Shown here one piece after another: positions 43,829 to 50,997 of a stretch of DNA of 64,000 nucleotides. Position numbers and translations under genes: made by a program. Every line of letters starts with the position of its first letter. Positions within the stretch are counted from its first letter, which is position 1. This DNA comes from Thermodesulfobacteriota bacterium. GTDB taxonomy: Bacteria > Desulfobacterota > Desulfobacteria > Desulfobacterales > Desulfosudaceae. The notes below the pieces were generated by a model, which was not told the DNA's origin, did no database searches, and saw only the letters and a list, made by a program, of their open reading frames with translations. Location of the stretch: assembly GCA_040753795.1 (NCBI GenBank), contig JBFMDX010000001.1, forward strand, positions 434,001 to 498,000, given 5' to 3'.

Positions 43829-44701
43829 ATGCCAAACGTAAGCGTCATTATACCAACCTATAATCGGGCCTTTATTGTCAGGCAGAGCATCGATTCGGTC
43901 CTGCAGCAGACCTACGGTGATTATGAGATCATTGTGGTGGATGACGGATCGACGGATAATACCCGGGAAATAATCGAGTCTTACGGCGATAAAATCAGTT
44001 ACGATTATAAGGAAAACGGGGGCATTTCCAGCGCCAGAAACCGCGGGCTTGAAATCGCCGGCGGCGAGTATATCGCCTTTCTGGATTCGGATGATTTCTG
44101 GAAACCGGACAAGCTGCGAAAACAGATGGCCTTCTTCGGTGAGCATCCGGAATACGGCATGGTCGCCACCCGCTGCCTGACCAACACAGTGGACCGGCAT
44201 TTTGAGACCGTTTCGATCAATAAAAGAAGGCGGTACGGGAAATCCGGGTGGGTCTACAAGGATCTTTTTTACAGGAATTTTATCCGCACCTCATCGGTGG
44301 TCGTGAGAAGAGAATGCTTCGATCAACTGGGCGTGTTCGATGAAAGCCTGCCCCGGTGCGAGGAAATCGACATGTGGCTGCGGATCGCGAAAAAATATCA
44401 GATAGGCTTTATCAACGATATTCTGACCGTTTATACCCGAAGGCCCATCGAGATCCGGCAGGACAGCATCAAGGGACGGAAGAACTGGATACGGGTGCTG
44501 GAAAAGAATTACGACCCCGAGTTGATCCCCCGGGCGGTGTACAATAGACGAATGGCCCGGATTTATGCCCATATGGCTGAAAATCTTTTTAAAAAAGGGA
44601 AAAAGCAGGAGGGGGAAGCCCTTCTCCGGCAGACCCTGTCGCTTCACCCTTTTAATTTCAGGGCCTGGAAAAACCGTTTTTTCCTTTTAATGAAGGGCTG
44701 A
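43829..44701 (+). CDS. GT2 glycosyltransferase
   Basis: A 290-residue GT-A enzyme: NVSVIIPTYNRAF, IVVDDGSTDNTREI, ISSARNRGLEIA, and FLDSDDFWKP as metal site, then RCEEIDMWLRIAKKY. The C-terminal 50 residues are TPR-like. It is typical of O-antigen and core glycosyltransferases. Confidence 0.9.
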   Translation: MPNVSVIIPTYNRAFIVRQSIDSVLQQTYGDYEIIVVDDGSTDNTREIIESYGDKISYDYKENGGISSARNRGLEIAGGEYIAFLDSDDFWKPDKLRKQMAFFGEHPEYGMVATRCLTNTVDRHFETVSINKRRRYGKSGWVYKDLFYRNFIRTSSVVVRRECFDQLGVFDESLPRCEEIDMWLRIAKKYQIGFINDILTVYTRRPIEIRQDSIKGRKNWIRVLEKNYDPELIPRAVYNRRMARIYAHMAENLFKKGKKQEGEALLRQTLSLHPFNFRAWKNRFFLLMKG

Positions 44702-44795
44702 TCCGGCCGCCGGATCAAAGGCCCCCGGTTATCTTCCAGACGAAAGAAATACCCGGAAGTTGAAACCTACCGATAAAAACAACAACCCCGCCCGG

Positions 44796-45827
44796 ATGAC
44801 GATACTCGTTTTCTGCCCGAACTGGGTCGGTGATGTGGTCATGGCGACGCCGGTCTTTGACTGTCTGCGCCGGAATTTCCCGGAGGCCGGAATTTTCGGT
44901 GTGATCCGCCGTTACGCCGCCGGTGTTGTCAAGGACGGTCCCTGGTTTGACGGGATTATTGAACTGGAAGACAAAAGCACCGGCGGCTTTATCAGAAGCG
45001 TCAAATTTCTCAGGTCCCTGCGGCCGGATATGGCCATTGTGCTGCCCAATTCTTTCCGGTCGTCCCTCCTTGCCCTTCTCTCCGGGGCCTCAAAACGATA
45101 CGGGTATAAAAGAGATCTGCGCTCGCTGCTGTTAAGCGGCGGCCCCCGGCCGGTGATGGATGAAAAGGGCATCAAGCCGGTTCCCATGGCGGATTATTAT
45201 ATGGCCGTCTGCCATCATCTCGGGCTGGCCCCTTCCTCTTCACTGAAACCGCAACTGTTTTTTTCCGAAGACGTCAGGAAAAAAGGGGACGGTCTGTTTG
45301 ACGGCTATGGCATCCGGCCGGGCGAGATGGTCATCGGGATCAATCCCGGGGCGAAATTCGGCGCCTCCAAGTGCTGGCCAGCGGAAAATTTCGCCCGGCT
45401 GGCGGAACGGGTCAGTGAAAAATGGAACTGCCGGATTCTGCTGCTGGTCGGTCCCGGCGAGGATGAAATCGCGGCCTCCATCCTGGCGTCAACCCGGGCG
45501 GCCATCATCGACACCGGTCCGGACCGGGTGGACCTGTCCCTGTTGAAATACGTCATCAGCCGGCTGGATCTTCTGATCACCAATGATACCGGCCCGAGGC
45601 ATTACGGGGTGGCCTTTGACATCCCCACGGTCGTCATCATGGGGCCCACCAATCCGGATTACACCGCCGCCAACCTGGAGAGAACCGTTGTCCTGCGCAA
45701 GGACCTGGACTGTTCCCCCTGCCACGAAAAACAATGCCCCCTCGGTCATCACCAATGCATGACCCTGATCACCCCAGAAGAAGTCCTGGATGCCAGCGTC
45801 CGGCTGCTGGCGCAGACGCATAAGTAG
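44796..45827 (+). CDS. waaF: LPS heptosyltransferase II (GT9)
   Basis: The 343-residue protein is a GT9 ADP-heptose:LPS heptosyltransferase of WaaF type: ILVFCPNWVGDVVMATPVF at the start, INPGAKFGASKCWPAENFA and a C-terminal TNDTGPRHYGVAFDIPTVVIMGPT. ATG 44796 gives the normal start close to the first motif; TTG 44760 is the other possibility. WaaF adds the second heptose of the inner core. Confidence 0.9.
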   Translation: MTILVFCPNWVGDVVMATPVFDCLRRNFPEAGIFGVIRRYAAGVVKDGPWFDGIIELEDKSTGGFIRSVKFLRSLRPDMAIVLPNSFRSSLLALLSGASKRYGYKRDLRSLLLSGGPRPVMDEKGIKPVPMADYYMAVCHHLGLAPSSSLKPQLFFSEDVRKKGDGLFDGYGIRPGEMVIGINPGAKFGASKCWPAENFARLAERVSEKWNCRILLLVGPGEDEIAASILASTRAAIIDTGPDRVDLSLLKYVISRLDLLITNDTGPRHYGVAFDIPTVVIMGPTNPDYTAANLERTVVLRKDLDCSPCHEKQCPLGHHQCMTLITPEEVLDASVRLLAQTHK

Positions 45828-45969
45828 CGAAGGCTTCAGCCTTCCAGATGCTGGTGGAGAGTTTCACAGGCTGTCCAATAACCTGAAGCAATCGTCATTC
45901 CGGACGAGTCCGACAACGTCGGACGAGATTCGGAATCCAGAAAACGGGCAAAGCCCGGGGAAAACCGCG
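45828..45969. repeat. Short hairpin and TCATTCCGG-type palindrome fragment
   Basis: GAAGGC-TTCA-GCCTTC (45829-45844) follows the waaF stop without a T run. Then comes GTCATTCCGGACGAG ... GGAATCCAGAAAACGGG, a degenerate extragenic palindrome like that at 21775. Confidence 0.4.
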
Positions 45970-47133
45970 TTAAACTCCGGCTGTAGGATGGACTGGGGTT
46001 GCCTGCCGTATTTTCCGCATGACGTCTTCCGCCTGAATAGCGCTCATGCAGATCATGTTTTTGCCCGGACATTTCCGTTTGTAACAGGGCGCGCAGGGGA
46101 CATTTGCGCTCACGACCAGATGCTCGCTGCCGAAGGGGGCGGTTCTTTCCGGTGAGGTGGGCCCGAAGATGGTCACATAGGGCGTTCCCACGGCGGCGGC
46201 AATATGGGCGGAACCGCAATCGGGCCCGACCGCGATCGCGGCTTGTTTCAATACCGCGGCCAGTTCCAGGATAGAGGTCCGCCCCACCAGATTGATCAGC
46301 CGGGCGGAGTTGACTCGTTTCTCCAGATCACATGCCATGGGGTATTTCTCCTTGGTGTCCACCATGACGATGTTCCAGGGGGTTGTCGTTATCATCTCCT
46401 GTATTAAGCGGGAATAACCTTCAACGGGCCATTCCTTGGAAACCCAGCTGGAGCCGAGAACGACGGCCGCGTAGGGGGACGTAATCCCGGACAGGATTTC
46501 GGACGCCAGGGAGGAAAGCCCGGGGCCGGAGAAGCCGAAATCAAGGGCCCCGGATTCAAAGAGCGACCGGGATTGAGACGGCGCATAGGCCGGATGACAT
46601 TCCAGGTATTCCGTGAATTTGAGATAATGAAAGAGCTTGGGATAAAACTTATCCTGGGCGGGAATATGGATATTGTTAAACAGCCAGTTCCCTTCCTTGG
46701 CGTCGTCGGGATGAAAGCCGATTCGATATCTGGCCCCGGAAAGGAAGGAAAACAAGCCGCTTTTGAAATGGCGCTGGAGATCGAGGACACAATCAAAATG
46801 GCGCTGCCGGAGTTCGCGGAAGATATCCTTCAATCCCCCCTGTTTCCAGTTTGTCCGGTTAAAAAACAGAACCTGGTCGATAAGCGGGTGATAGGTGACC
46901 AGTTCCCGGCATTTGGGTTCGACCAGCCAGGATATGGACGCGGCCGGGAACTTTTTTTTGATCTGGGACACCACCACCAGCCCCCGGGCCACGTCCCCCA
47001 GGGAGCCCATGAGGATGATGAGAAAAGACGGGTTTTCCGGCAGCCGGATCGGCGGTTGCGGACCGGCCGCGGAGCCGTTGTCGGTCTTCTGATCGCGAAT
47101 GTCGTTTAGGTGCCCTGACGGTTCTGTTTTCAT
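45970..47133 (-). CDS. GT9 heptosyltransferase-family protein
   Basis: A 387-residue GT9 enzyme: FLIILMGSLGDVARGLVVVSQI, VVLGSSWVSKEWPVEGYSRL, VGPDCGSAHIAAAVGTPYVTIFGPT. It is more distant from WaaF than the enzyme at 44796 and may add heptose or another sugar. It lies convergent with waaF. The N-terminal 35 residues before the fold look disordered. Confidence 0.88.
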   Translation of the reverse strand: MKTEPSGHLNDIRDQKTDNGSAAGPQPPIRLPENPSFLIILMGSLGDVARGLVVVSQIKKKFPAASISWLVEPKCRELVTYHPLIDQVLFFNRTNWKQGGLKDIFRELRQRHFDCVLDLQRHFKSGLFSFLSGARYRIGFHPDDAKEGNWLFNNIHIPAQDKFYPKLFHYLKFTEYLECHPAYAPSQSRSLFESGALDFGFSGPGLSSLASEILSGITSPYAAVVLGSSWVSKEWPVEGYSRLIQEMITTTPWNIVMVDTKEKYPMACDLEKRVNSARLINLVGRTSILELAAVLKQAAIAVGPDCGSAHIAAAVGTPYVTIFGPTSPERTAPFGSEHLVVSANVPCAPCYKRKCPGKNMICMSAIQAEDVMRKIRQATPVHPTAGV

Positions 47134-47336
47134 CGCTGGCGTTTTCCCATACCGGAATATGACAGCCGAAAAATTTCTACCCGGAAAAGGCTCTGGAGAC
47201 CGTCACCGGATAAGTGAGGGGAAAATACCATTCCTTAACGGGTTTATCAAGGCGCGAGAAGATCCGGTGCTTGCCGGCCGGTCTCACCGGCTCCTAAAAT
47301 AAATAGGTATACCCCGAATTCCCGATAAATCATTCC

Positions 47337-47540
47337 ATGCAAAAAGCCGTTTTGTTCGCAACGTGATTATTTTGGGCGGTCGCGACGCCCTTCGCTGGAT
47401 TTCTCGAACTCGGGCTGTCCGTCATCACCGAAGGAATCCACAGCCCGTCGCCCTCAAACAGCGAGAAATCCTTTACGCGAAGGCCCTCGCGCCCTTTCTT
47501 CCCAAAATAATCAAAGTTGCTCACCAAAGACTTTTTGCAT
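47337..47540. repeat. 204-bp long palindrome, family 1, copy B
   Basis: The terminal 40 bp at each end are inverted copies (ATGCAAAAAGCCGTTTTG and its partner ending AAAGACTTTTTGCAT, CCCAAAATAATCA being the inner limit). Inner arms repeat the symmetry. The open frame visible across it is an artefact of the repeat. It lies 3' of the higA gene. The interval 47134-47336 holds no supported gene. Confidence 0.85.
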
Positions 47541-47606
47541 GATCTCGGTACGGGTTTGCTTTGATTTTTGTCGCGGGGGTGTCCGTTCGGCTCTGCACCC
47601 TATGGC

Positions 47607-47653
47607 AGGCATAAGGCACGGCGGATTTTTTTATCGCCTCAATGCTGTTGGGC
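47607..47653 (-). other. attC-like short hairpin overlapping the higA stop codon
   Basis: On the plus strand GGCATAAGGC (47608-47617) pairs, with bulges, with GCCTCAATGC (47636-47645), and GTTGGGC at 47647-47653 fits the integron R-box GTTRRRY. The higA stop (47639-47641) lies in the arm. The same words occur at 48661-48714. Confidence 0.4.
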
Positions 47654-47947
47654 GAGGGATTCAGACCAGGGCCTGATTTTATTGAGCAAAGGGCCAATAG
47701 TGCGTTCAGCGACTTCCGTATCGTAGGCAGCCTGGGCACGTAACCAATAACCGTTCGACAGACCGAAGAATCGGCACAAGCGCAAATCAGTATCAGCCGA
47801 GATTGAACGTTTATTTGAAACGATCTCACTGATACGCTGGGCGGGAACATCAATTTCCTTGGCTAAGCGATACTGGCTAAGCCCCATAGGCTTAAGAAAT
47901 TCTTCCAACAAAAGTTCGCCTGGCGTGATGGGATCAAGTTTTTTCAT
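47639..47947 (-). CDS. higA: HigA-type antitoxin (XRE helix-turn-helix)
   Basis: The 102-residue protein is a VapI/HigA antitoxin: PGELLLEEFLKPMGLSQYRL, the helix-turn-helix IDVPAQRISEIVSNKRSIS, and the family's LRLCRFFGLSNGYWLRAQ. It should bind HigB and repress the operon. It lies 12 bp after higB. The last residues (AQQH) are encoded by the short attC-like hairpin. Confidence 0.93.
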   Translation of the reverse strand: MKKLDPITPGELLLEEFLKPMGLSQYRLAKEIDVPAQRISEIVSNKRSISADTDLRLCRFFGLSNGYWLRAQAAYDTEVAERTIGPLLNKIRPWSESLAQQH

Positions 47948-47959
47948 AATAGGCCCTTC

Positions 47960-48238
47960 TTAGTGGTAATCAACGATTTCCGCATTTTCCGCACCCGCAT
48001 TTGTCCAGTTGAAGCATATTCGCCACTTATCGTTTATGCGGATACTGTATTGACCGGCACGATCACCCTTGAGTGCTTCGAGATGATTGCCGGGCGGCAC
48101 CTTCAAATCATCAAGCCGATTCGCGATTTCGAGCTGGCGAATTTTACGTCGGGCAGCTTTGGCAATGTTCGCGAATCTTTTGACAGGGTAACCTTTTGAT
48201 AACGCTTCAGTATATTCACATTTGAATGATCTGATCAT
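47960..48238 (-). CDS. higB: HigB-type toxin (RelE superfamily)
   Basis: The 92-residue protein is a RelE/HigB ribosome-dependent mRNA interferase: IRSFKCEYTEALSKG, ARRKIRQLEIANRLDDLKVPPGN, and the catalytic region QYSIRINDKWRICFNW. ATG 48238 is preferred to an upstream in-frame codon. The order toxin-then-antitoxin is standard for higBA. Confidence 0.93.
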   Translation of the reverse strand: MIRSFKCEYTEALSKGYPVKRFANIAKAARRKIRQLEIANRLDDLKVPPGNHLEALKGDRAGQYSIRINDKWRICFNWTNAGAENAEIVDYH

Positions 48239-48245
48239 GTATCCC

Positions 48246-48275
48246 ATAATAACGCATGGCGTGACTAACGGTCAA
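48246..48275 (-). promoter_or_regulatory. higBA promoter with palindromic operator
   Basis: Minus strand TTGACC (48270-48275), 18 bp, TATTAT (48246-48251). The palindrome TGAC-taacg-GTCA (48262-48274) overlaps the -35 box and is a likely HigA operator. The transcript would start almost at the ATG. Confidence 0.6.
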
Positions 48276-48388
48276 GCATAATTTGCTGTAGAGTCGTGAA
48301 CACAAGAAGCGCCCTTTGATTTCATCCCGGAGACTTAATCTCTGGAGATGCTGACGCGGGAATGAGGTGAGGAGCCGATAAATCGTGC

Positions 48389-48592
48389 ATGCAAAAAGCC
48401 GTTTTGTTCGCAACGTGATTATTTTGGGCGGTCGCGACGCCCTTCGCTGGATTTCTCGCACTCGGGCTGTCCGTCATCACCGAAGGAATCCACAGCCCGT
48501 CGCCCTCAAACAGCGAGAAATCCTTTACGCGAAAGCCATCGCGACCTTTCTCCCCAAAATAATCAGAGTTGCTCACAAAAGACTTTTTGCAT
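48389..48592. repeat. 204-bp long palindrome, family 1, copy C
   Basis: Almost identical to copy B. Its right flank (48593-48680) matches the right flank of copy A, and its left flank shares CGATAAATC with copy B. It lies 3' of the minus-strand unknown gene at 48701. Between higB and this copy (48276-48388) lies a fragment resembling the 3' end of the TrmA-family gene at 18.3 kb. Confidence 0.85.
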
Positions 48593-48656
48593 GATTTCGG
48601 TACGGGTTGGCGGAGGTTGTTTGGTCGCGGGGATGCCAGTTTCGGTATTGTTGTGT

Positions 48657-48714
48657 GCTCAACGCCAAGCATAAGGCGCAGCGGCTTTTTGCCGTCACCC
48701 TTAATGCTTTTGTT
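48657..48714 (-). other. attC-like short hairpin overlapping the stop codon of the unknown gene
   Basis: GCTCAAC (48657-48663) fits RYYYAAC. AAGCATAAGG (48667-48676) pairs with CCTTAATGCTT (48699-48709), CGGC with GCCG around a TTTTT loop, and AAC with GTT (48712-48714) close the structure. The stop codon at 48701-48703 is in the arm. No T run follows on the minus strand, which argues against a terminator. Confidence 0.45.
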
Positions 48715-49381
48715 CGCCTTTTTTATCTTTATATTTATGCGCCATCTTTAATATTTTTCTTGTAGCGACCGATAGCTCTTGATCGTTCTGATGCGGAGAA
48801 AGTAAAGAAATAACATGTTCATAATCACCCTCATGAAAGGCCTTTGATGCAATAATTGCGTCTCTTTCCCTGTCTTTTTTTCTCTGCATTTCTTGGTCAA
48901 AAATCATTTTTTCCCCAAGAATAACTTGAACACGATCAAAGATTTCTCGTGAGGGAGATTCTAATATATCCCATGTTGATGTAATTGCTGTTGCTAATTC
49001 TTGAATTGTTCTTTTCATAAAGCCCAAATCAAGTACAAATGTATTGCCTCCCAACCCTTTCTCTTTATTCCTACCCGCCGCTTCCACCAAGAATGTGGGA
49101 TAAATATATCGATCTATTTGAGGATAATACAATTCAGGTTCGACGATGAATTCTTTGTCACCATAGCCAATATCTAGGACAACAGATGGAAATTGAAAAC
49201 GGCAAATAAACCAAAATATACTTGGAATTTTAGCCCCTCTTTTCTTTAATTTTTTTGGATTTCCTTCAAATTGTGAAAACCCAGAATTATAGACCGCCCT
49301 TCTTTCAGTGATGAAATTTTGAAATTTTCTTTTCACCGAGGCTTCAAATTCATCTAATAATTGTGAAGTTGATACAGTCAT
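48701..49381 (-). CDS. Uncharacterised AT-rich 226-residue cassette gene
   Basis: No known domain was recognised. The protein looks soluble, with a hydrophobic-aromatic core around residues 50-110 (PSIFWFICRFQFPS, YYPQIDRYIYPTFLVE), a charged helix (EMQRKKDRERDAI) and a TPR-like tail (AFHEGDYEHVISLL). Codon use is strikingly AT-rich compared with neighbours, pointing to transfer. ATG 49381 is favoured over an in-frame codon 24 bp upstream. Its C-terminus ends in the attC-like hairpin. Confidence 0.65.
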   Translation of the reverse strand: MTVSTSQLLDEFEASVKRKFQNFITERRAVYNSGFSQFEGNPKKLKKRGAKIPSIFWFICRFQFPSVVLDIGYGDKEFIVEPELYYPQIDRYIYPTFLVEAAGRNKEKGLGGNTFVLDLGFMKRTIQELATAITSTWDILESPSREIFDRVQVILGEKMIFDQEMQRKKDRERDAIIASKAFHEGDYEHVISLLSPHQNDQELSVATRKILKMAHKYKDKKGEQKH

Positions 49382-49546
49382 ATTTTTGATGGCGAACAGT
49401 TGCAATAAATGGAAGAATTTCCATGTTAATGACGCATATAGATGGGAATCTTTCCATTAATCATAATATTACATCCCAATATGGAAATTGAATGGGAAGT
49501 AAATCCCTGTAAATTGGTTCAGGCGTTACAACCCTTGTCAAGATAA

Positions 49547-50015
49547 ACCCGCCCCCGTGAATACAACGAAAACATGATGATTTTTTTTATCGGATTTGGC
49601 GGTTGATGTCAATATGGCGGCTGAATCCTCCGGCCGCCTTCGGGACCAGTTGTGCTGATTAGGGCATCTCAAGAAATTGCCGTTCGGATCGATTTAGGCA
49701 TTACGCTTAAGTTTTCTTAAAAACGTTTTTTCTCCGGTACTGGTTTGCATGGGTCGTTTTGTTGTGAAAATGTGAACGGTATTGTGGGTAAAATCCGCCG
49801 GGAAAACGGACTTAGCGAAAAGTTGTTTTTGTGAGCGTCGTCTGAGCCGTTTGGGAAAGCGCCGGTTGAAGACGGCTGCGTCAAGCATTTCTCGCTGTCT
49901 GAGGGTGCCCGTCTGTGGAATTCAGTCCTGCCGGACAGCCCGAGTTCGAGAAATGCAGCAGACGGCATCAACCGGCCCCAAAAGGGTCAGGGCGCGAATA
50001 AAAATGGCTTTTCGC
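49547..50015. repeat. Extended repeat, family 2, copy D, ending in a 201-bp palindrome
   Basis: Matches 21247-21720 over its full length. The palindromic part is 49815-50015. It separates the unknown gene from the ORF6N remnant. No gene is supported in it. Confidence 0.8.
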
Positions 50016-50099
50016 TTCGCGAGCCCGCCGACTCAACCTCTCCGGGTTTTTCCAAAAACTAACCCGGCTGTCCTTATTTGATCTTGGTTATCGTTCCGA

Positions 50100-50465
50100 T
50101 TAGAATCCTATCCTTTTCTTTTCTGGCAGTGGATCGGTATCCAATAATTGTTTGATAAAGTTAACCAACTCGATGATTTGTTCATCATGATCGGCAAGTC
50201 GCCGCTCAATCTGTGATATCTTACGTTGCCATCCCTTTTGGCTTGAAATCATCTTCCGCATTTTAACAAAGGCACGAACGATATAAACACTAACTTCAAT
50301 CGCTCTGGATGTGTTCAGTACGCTGGCAACCATGATCGTCCCATGTTCAGTGAATGCGTATGGCAGTGTGCTGGAATATTTCGTGTTCTTCAGGTGGTCG
50401 CAATTTGCGACCACCTCGGATTTTTCTTCCGGAGAAAGCCGAAACATGAAGTCTTCAGGAAATCG
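50100..50465 (-). pseudogene. ORF6N-domain gene missing its N-terminus
   Basis: Residues matching the ORF6N phage-type DNA-binding family begin at RFPEDFMFRLSPEE and continue through SSTLPYAFTEHGTIMVASVLN and IEVSVYIVRAFVKMR to the family's end (PEKKRIGF). The first 60 or so residues, with the core ORF6N motif, are replaced by family 2 repeat sequence starting at about 50464. The open frame continues into the repeat (to 50594) but is not a plausible protein start. The gene is probably inactive. Confidence 0.7.
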
Positions 50466-50847
50466 GTACGGCGGCCGCCTTCGGGAATAGCTGTGCTGAT
50501 TTTGAGGTACCCTTTTACATGAAGTCCCGCGTATCTTTTTTAGCGCAATCCTATCCCGTTCAAAAAAAACTTTCATTCCGGCGCCAGTTTGCATTGGTCA
50601 CTTTTGTCGTGAAAATATGATCGGCATTGTGGGTAAAATCCGCCGGGAAAACGGGCTTAGCGAAAAGTTGTTTTTGTGAGCGCCGGTTGAGCCTTTTGGG
50701 AGAAAGCCGGTTGAAGACGGCTGCGTCAAGCATTTCTCGCTGTTTGAGGGTGCCAGGCAGTGGATTCCGGTGATTCCGGACAGCCCGAGATCGAGAAATG
50801 CAGAAGACGGCAAAAGGCTCAGGGTGCGAATAATAATTTCTTGTCGC
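50464..50847. repeat. Repeat family 2, copy F (truncated left end)
   Basis: Starts with the GGCGGCCGCCTTCGGGA hairpin half and continues to the palindrome (50660-50847), 13 bp shorter than the other copies. It interrupts the ORF6N gene. Confidence 0.75.
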
Positions 50848-50919
50848 TGCAATTGCTCTTCTTCGTAACGGAAAACCCGGTCGATGAGCGGATACCGGTC
50901 TCTGGCGTCCAGAAAACCG

Positions 50920-50948
50920 TTGACACACCGGACCGGCCTTGTTATAGG
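50920..50948 (+). promoter_or_regulatory. Sigma70-type promoter in front of the GT9-like gene
   Basis: TTGACA (50920-50925), 17 bp, TATAGG (50943-50948). The segment CCGGCCTTGTTATAGGT and the following ATG match the promoter at 32877. Confidence 0.7.
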
Positions 50949-50997
50949 TGATGACCAAAAAAGCAACTACCCTGATTCCTTATTTTTTTTGTTGAAT

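Noticed and set aside
47330-48672. Small frames inside the long palindromes (for example 47330-47527 and 48322-48672 on the minus strand), some very similar to each other
   Set aside because: Their similarity comes from the repeats; they have no ribosome sites and lie in hairpin DNA.
48657-48714. The short hairpin at 48657-48714 as an intrinsic terminator
   Set aside because: On the minus strand no T tract follows the stem, and the arms overlap coding sequence.
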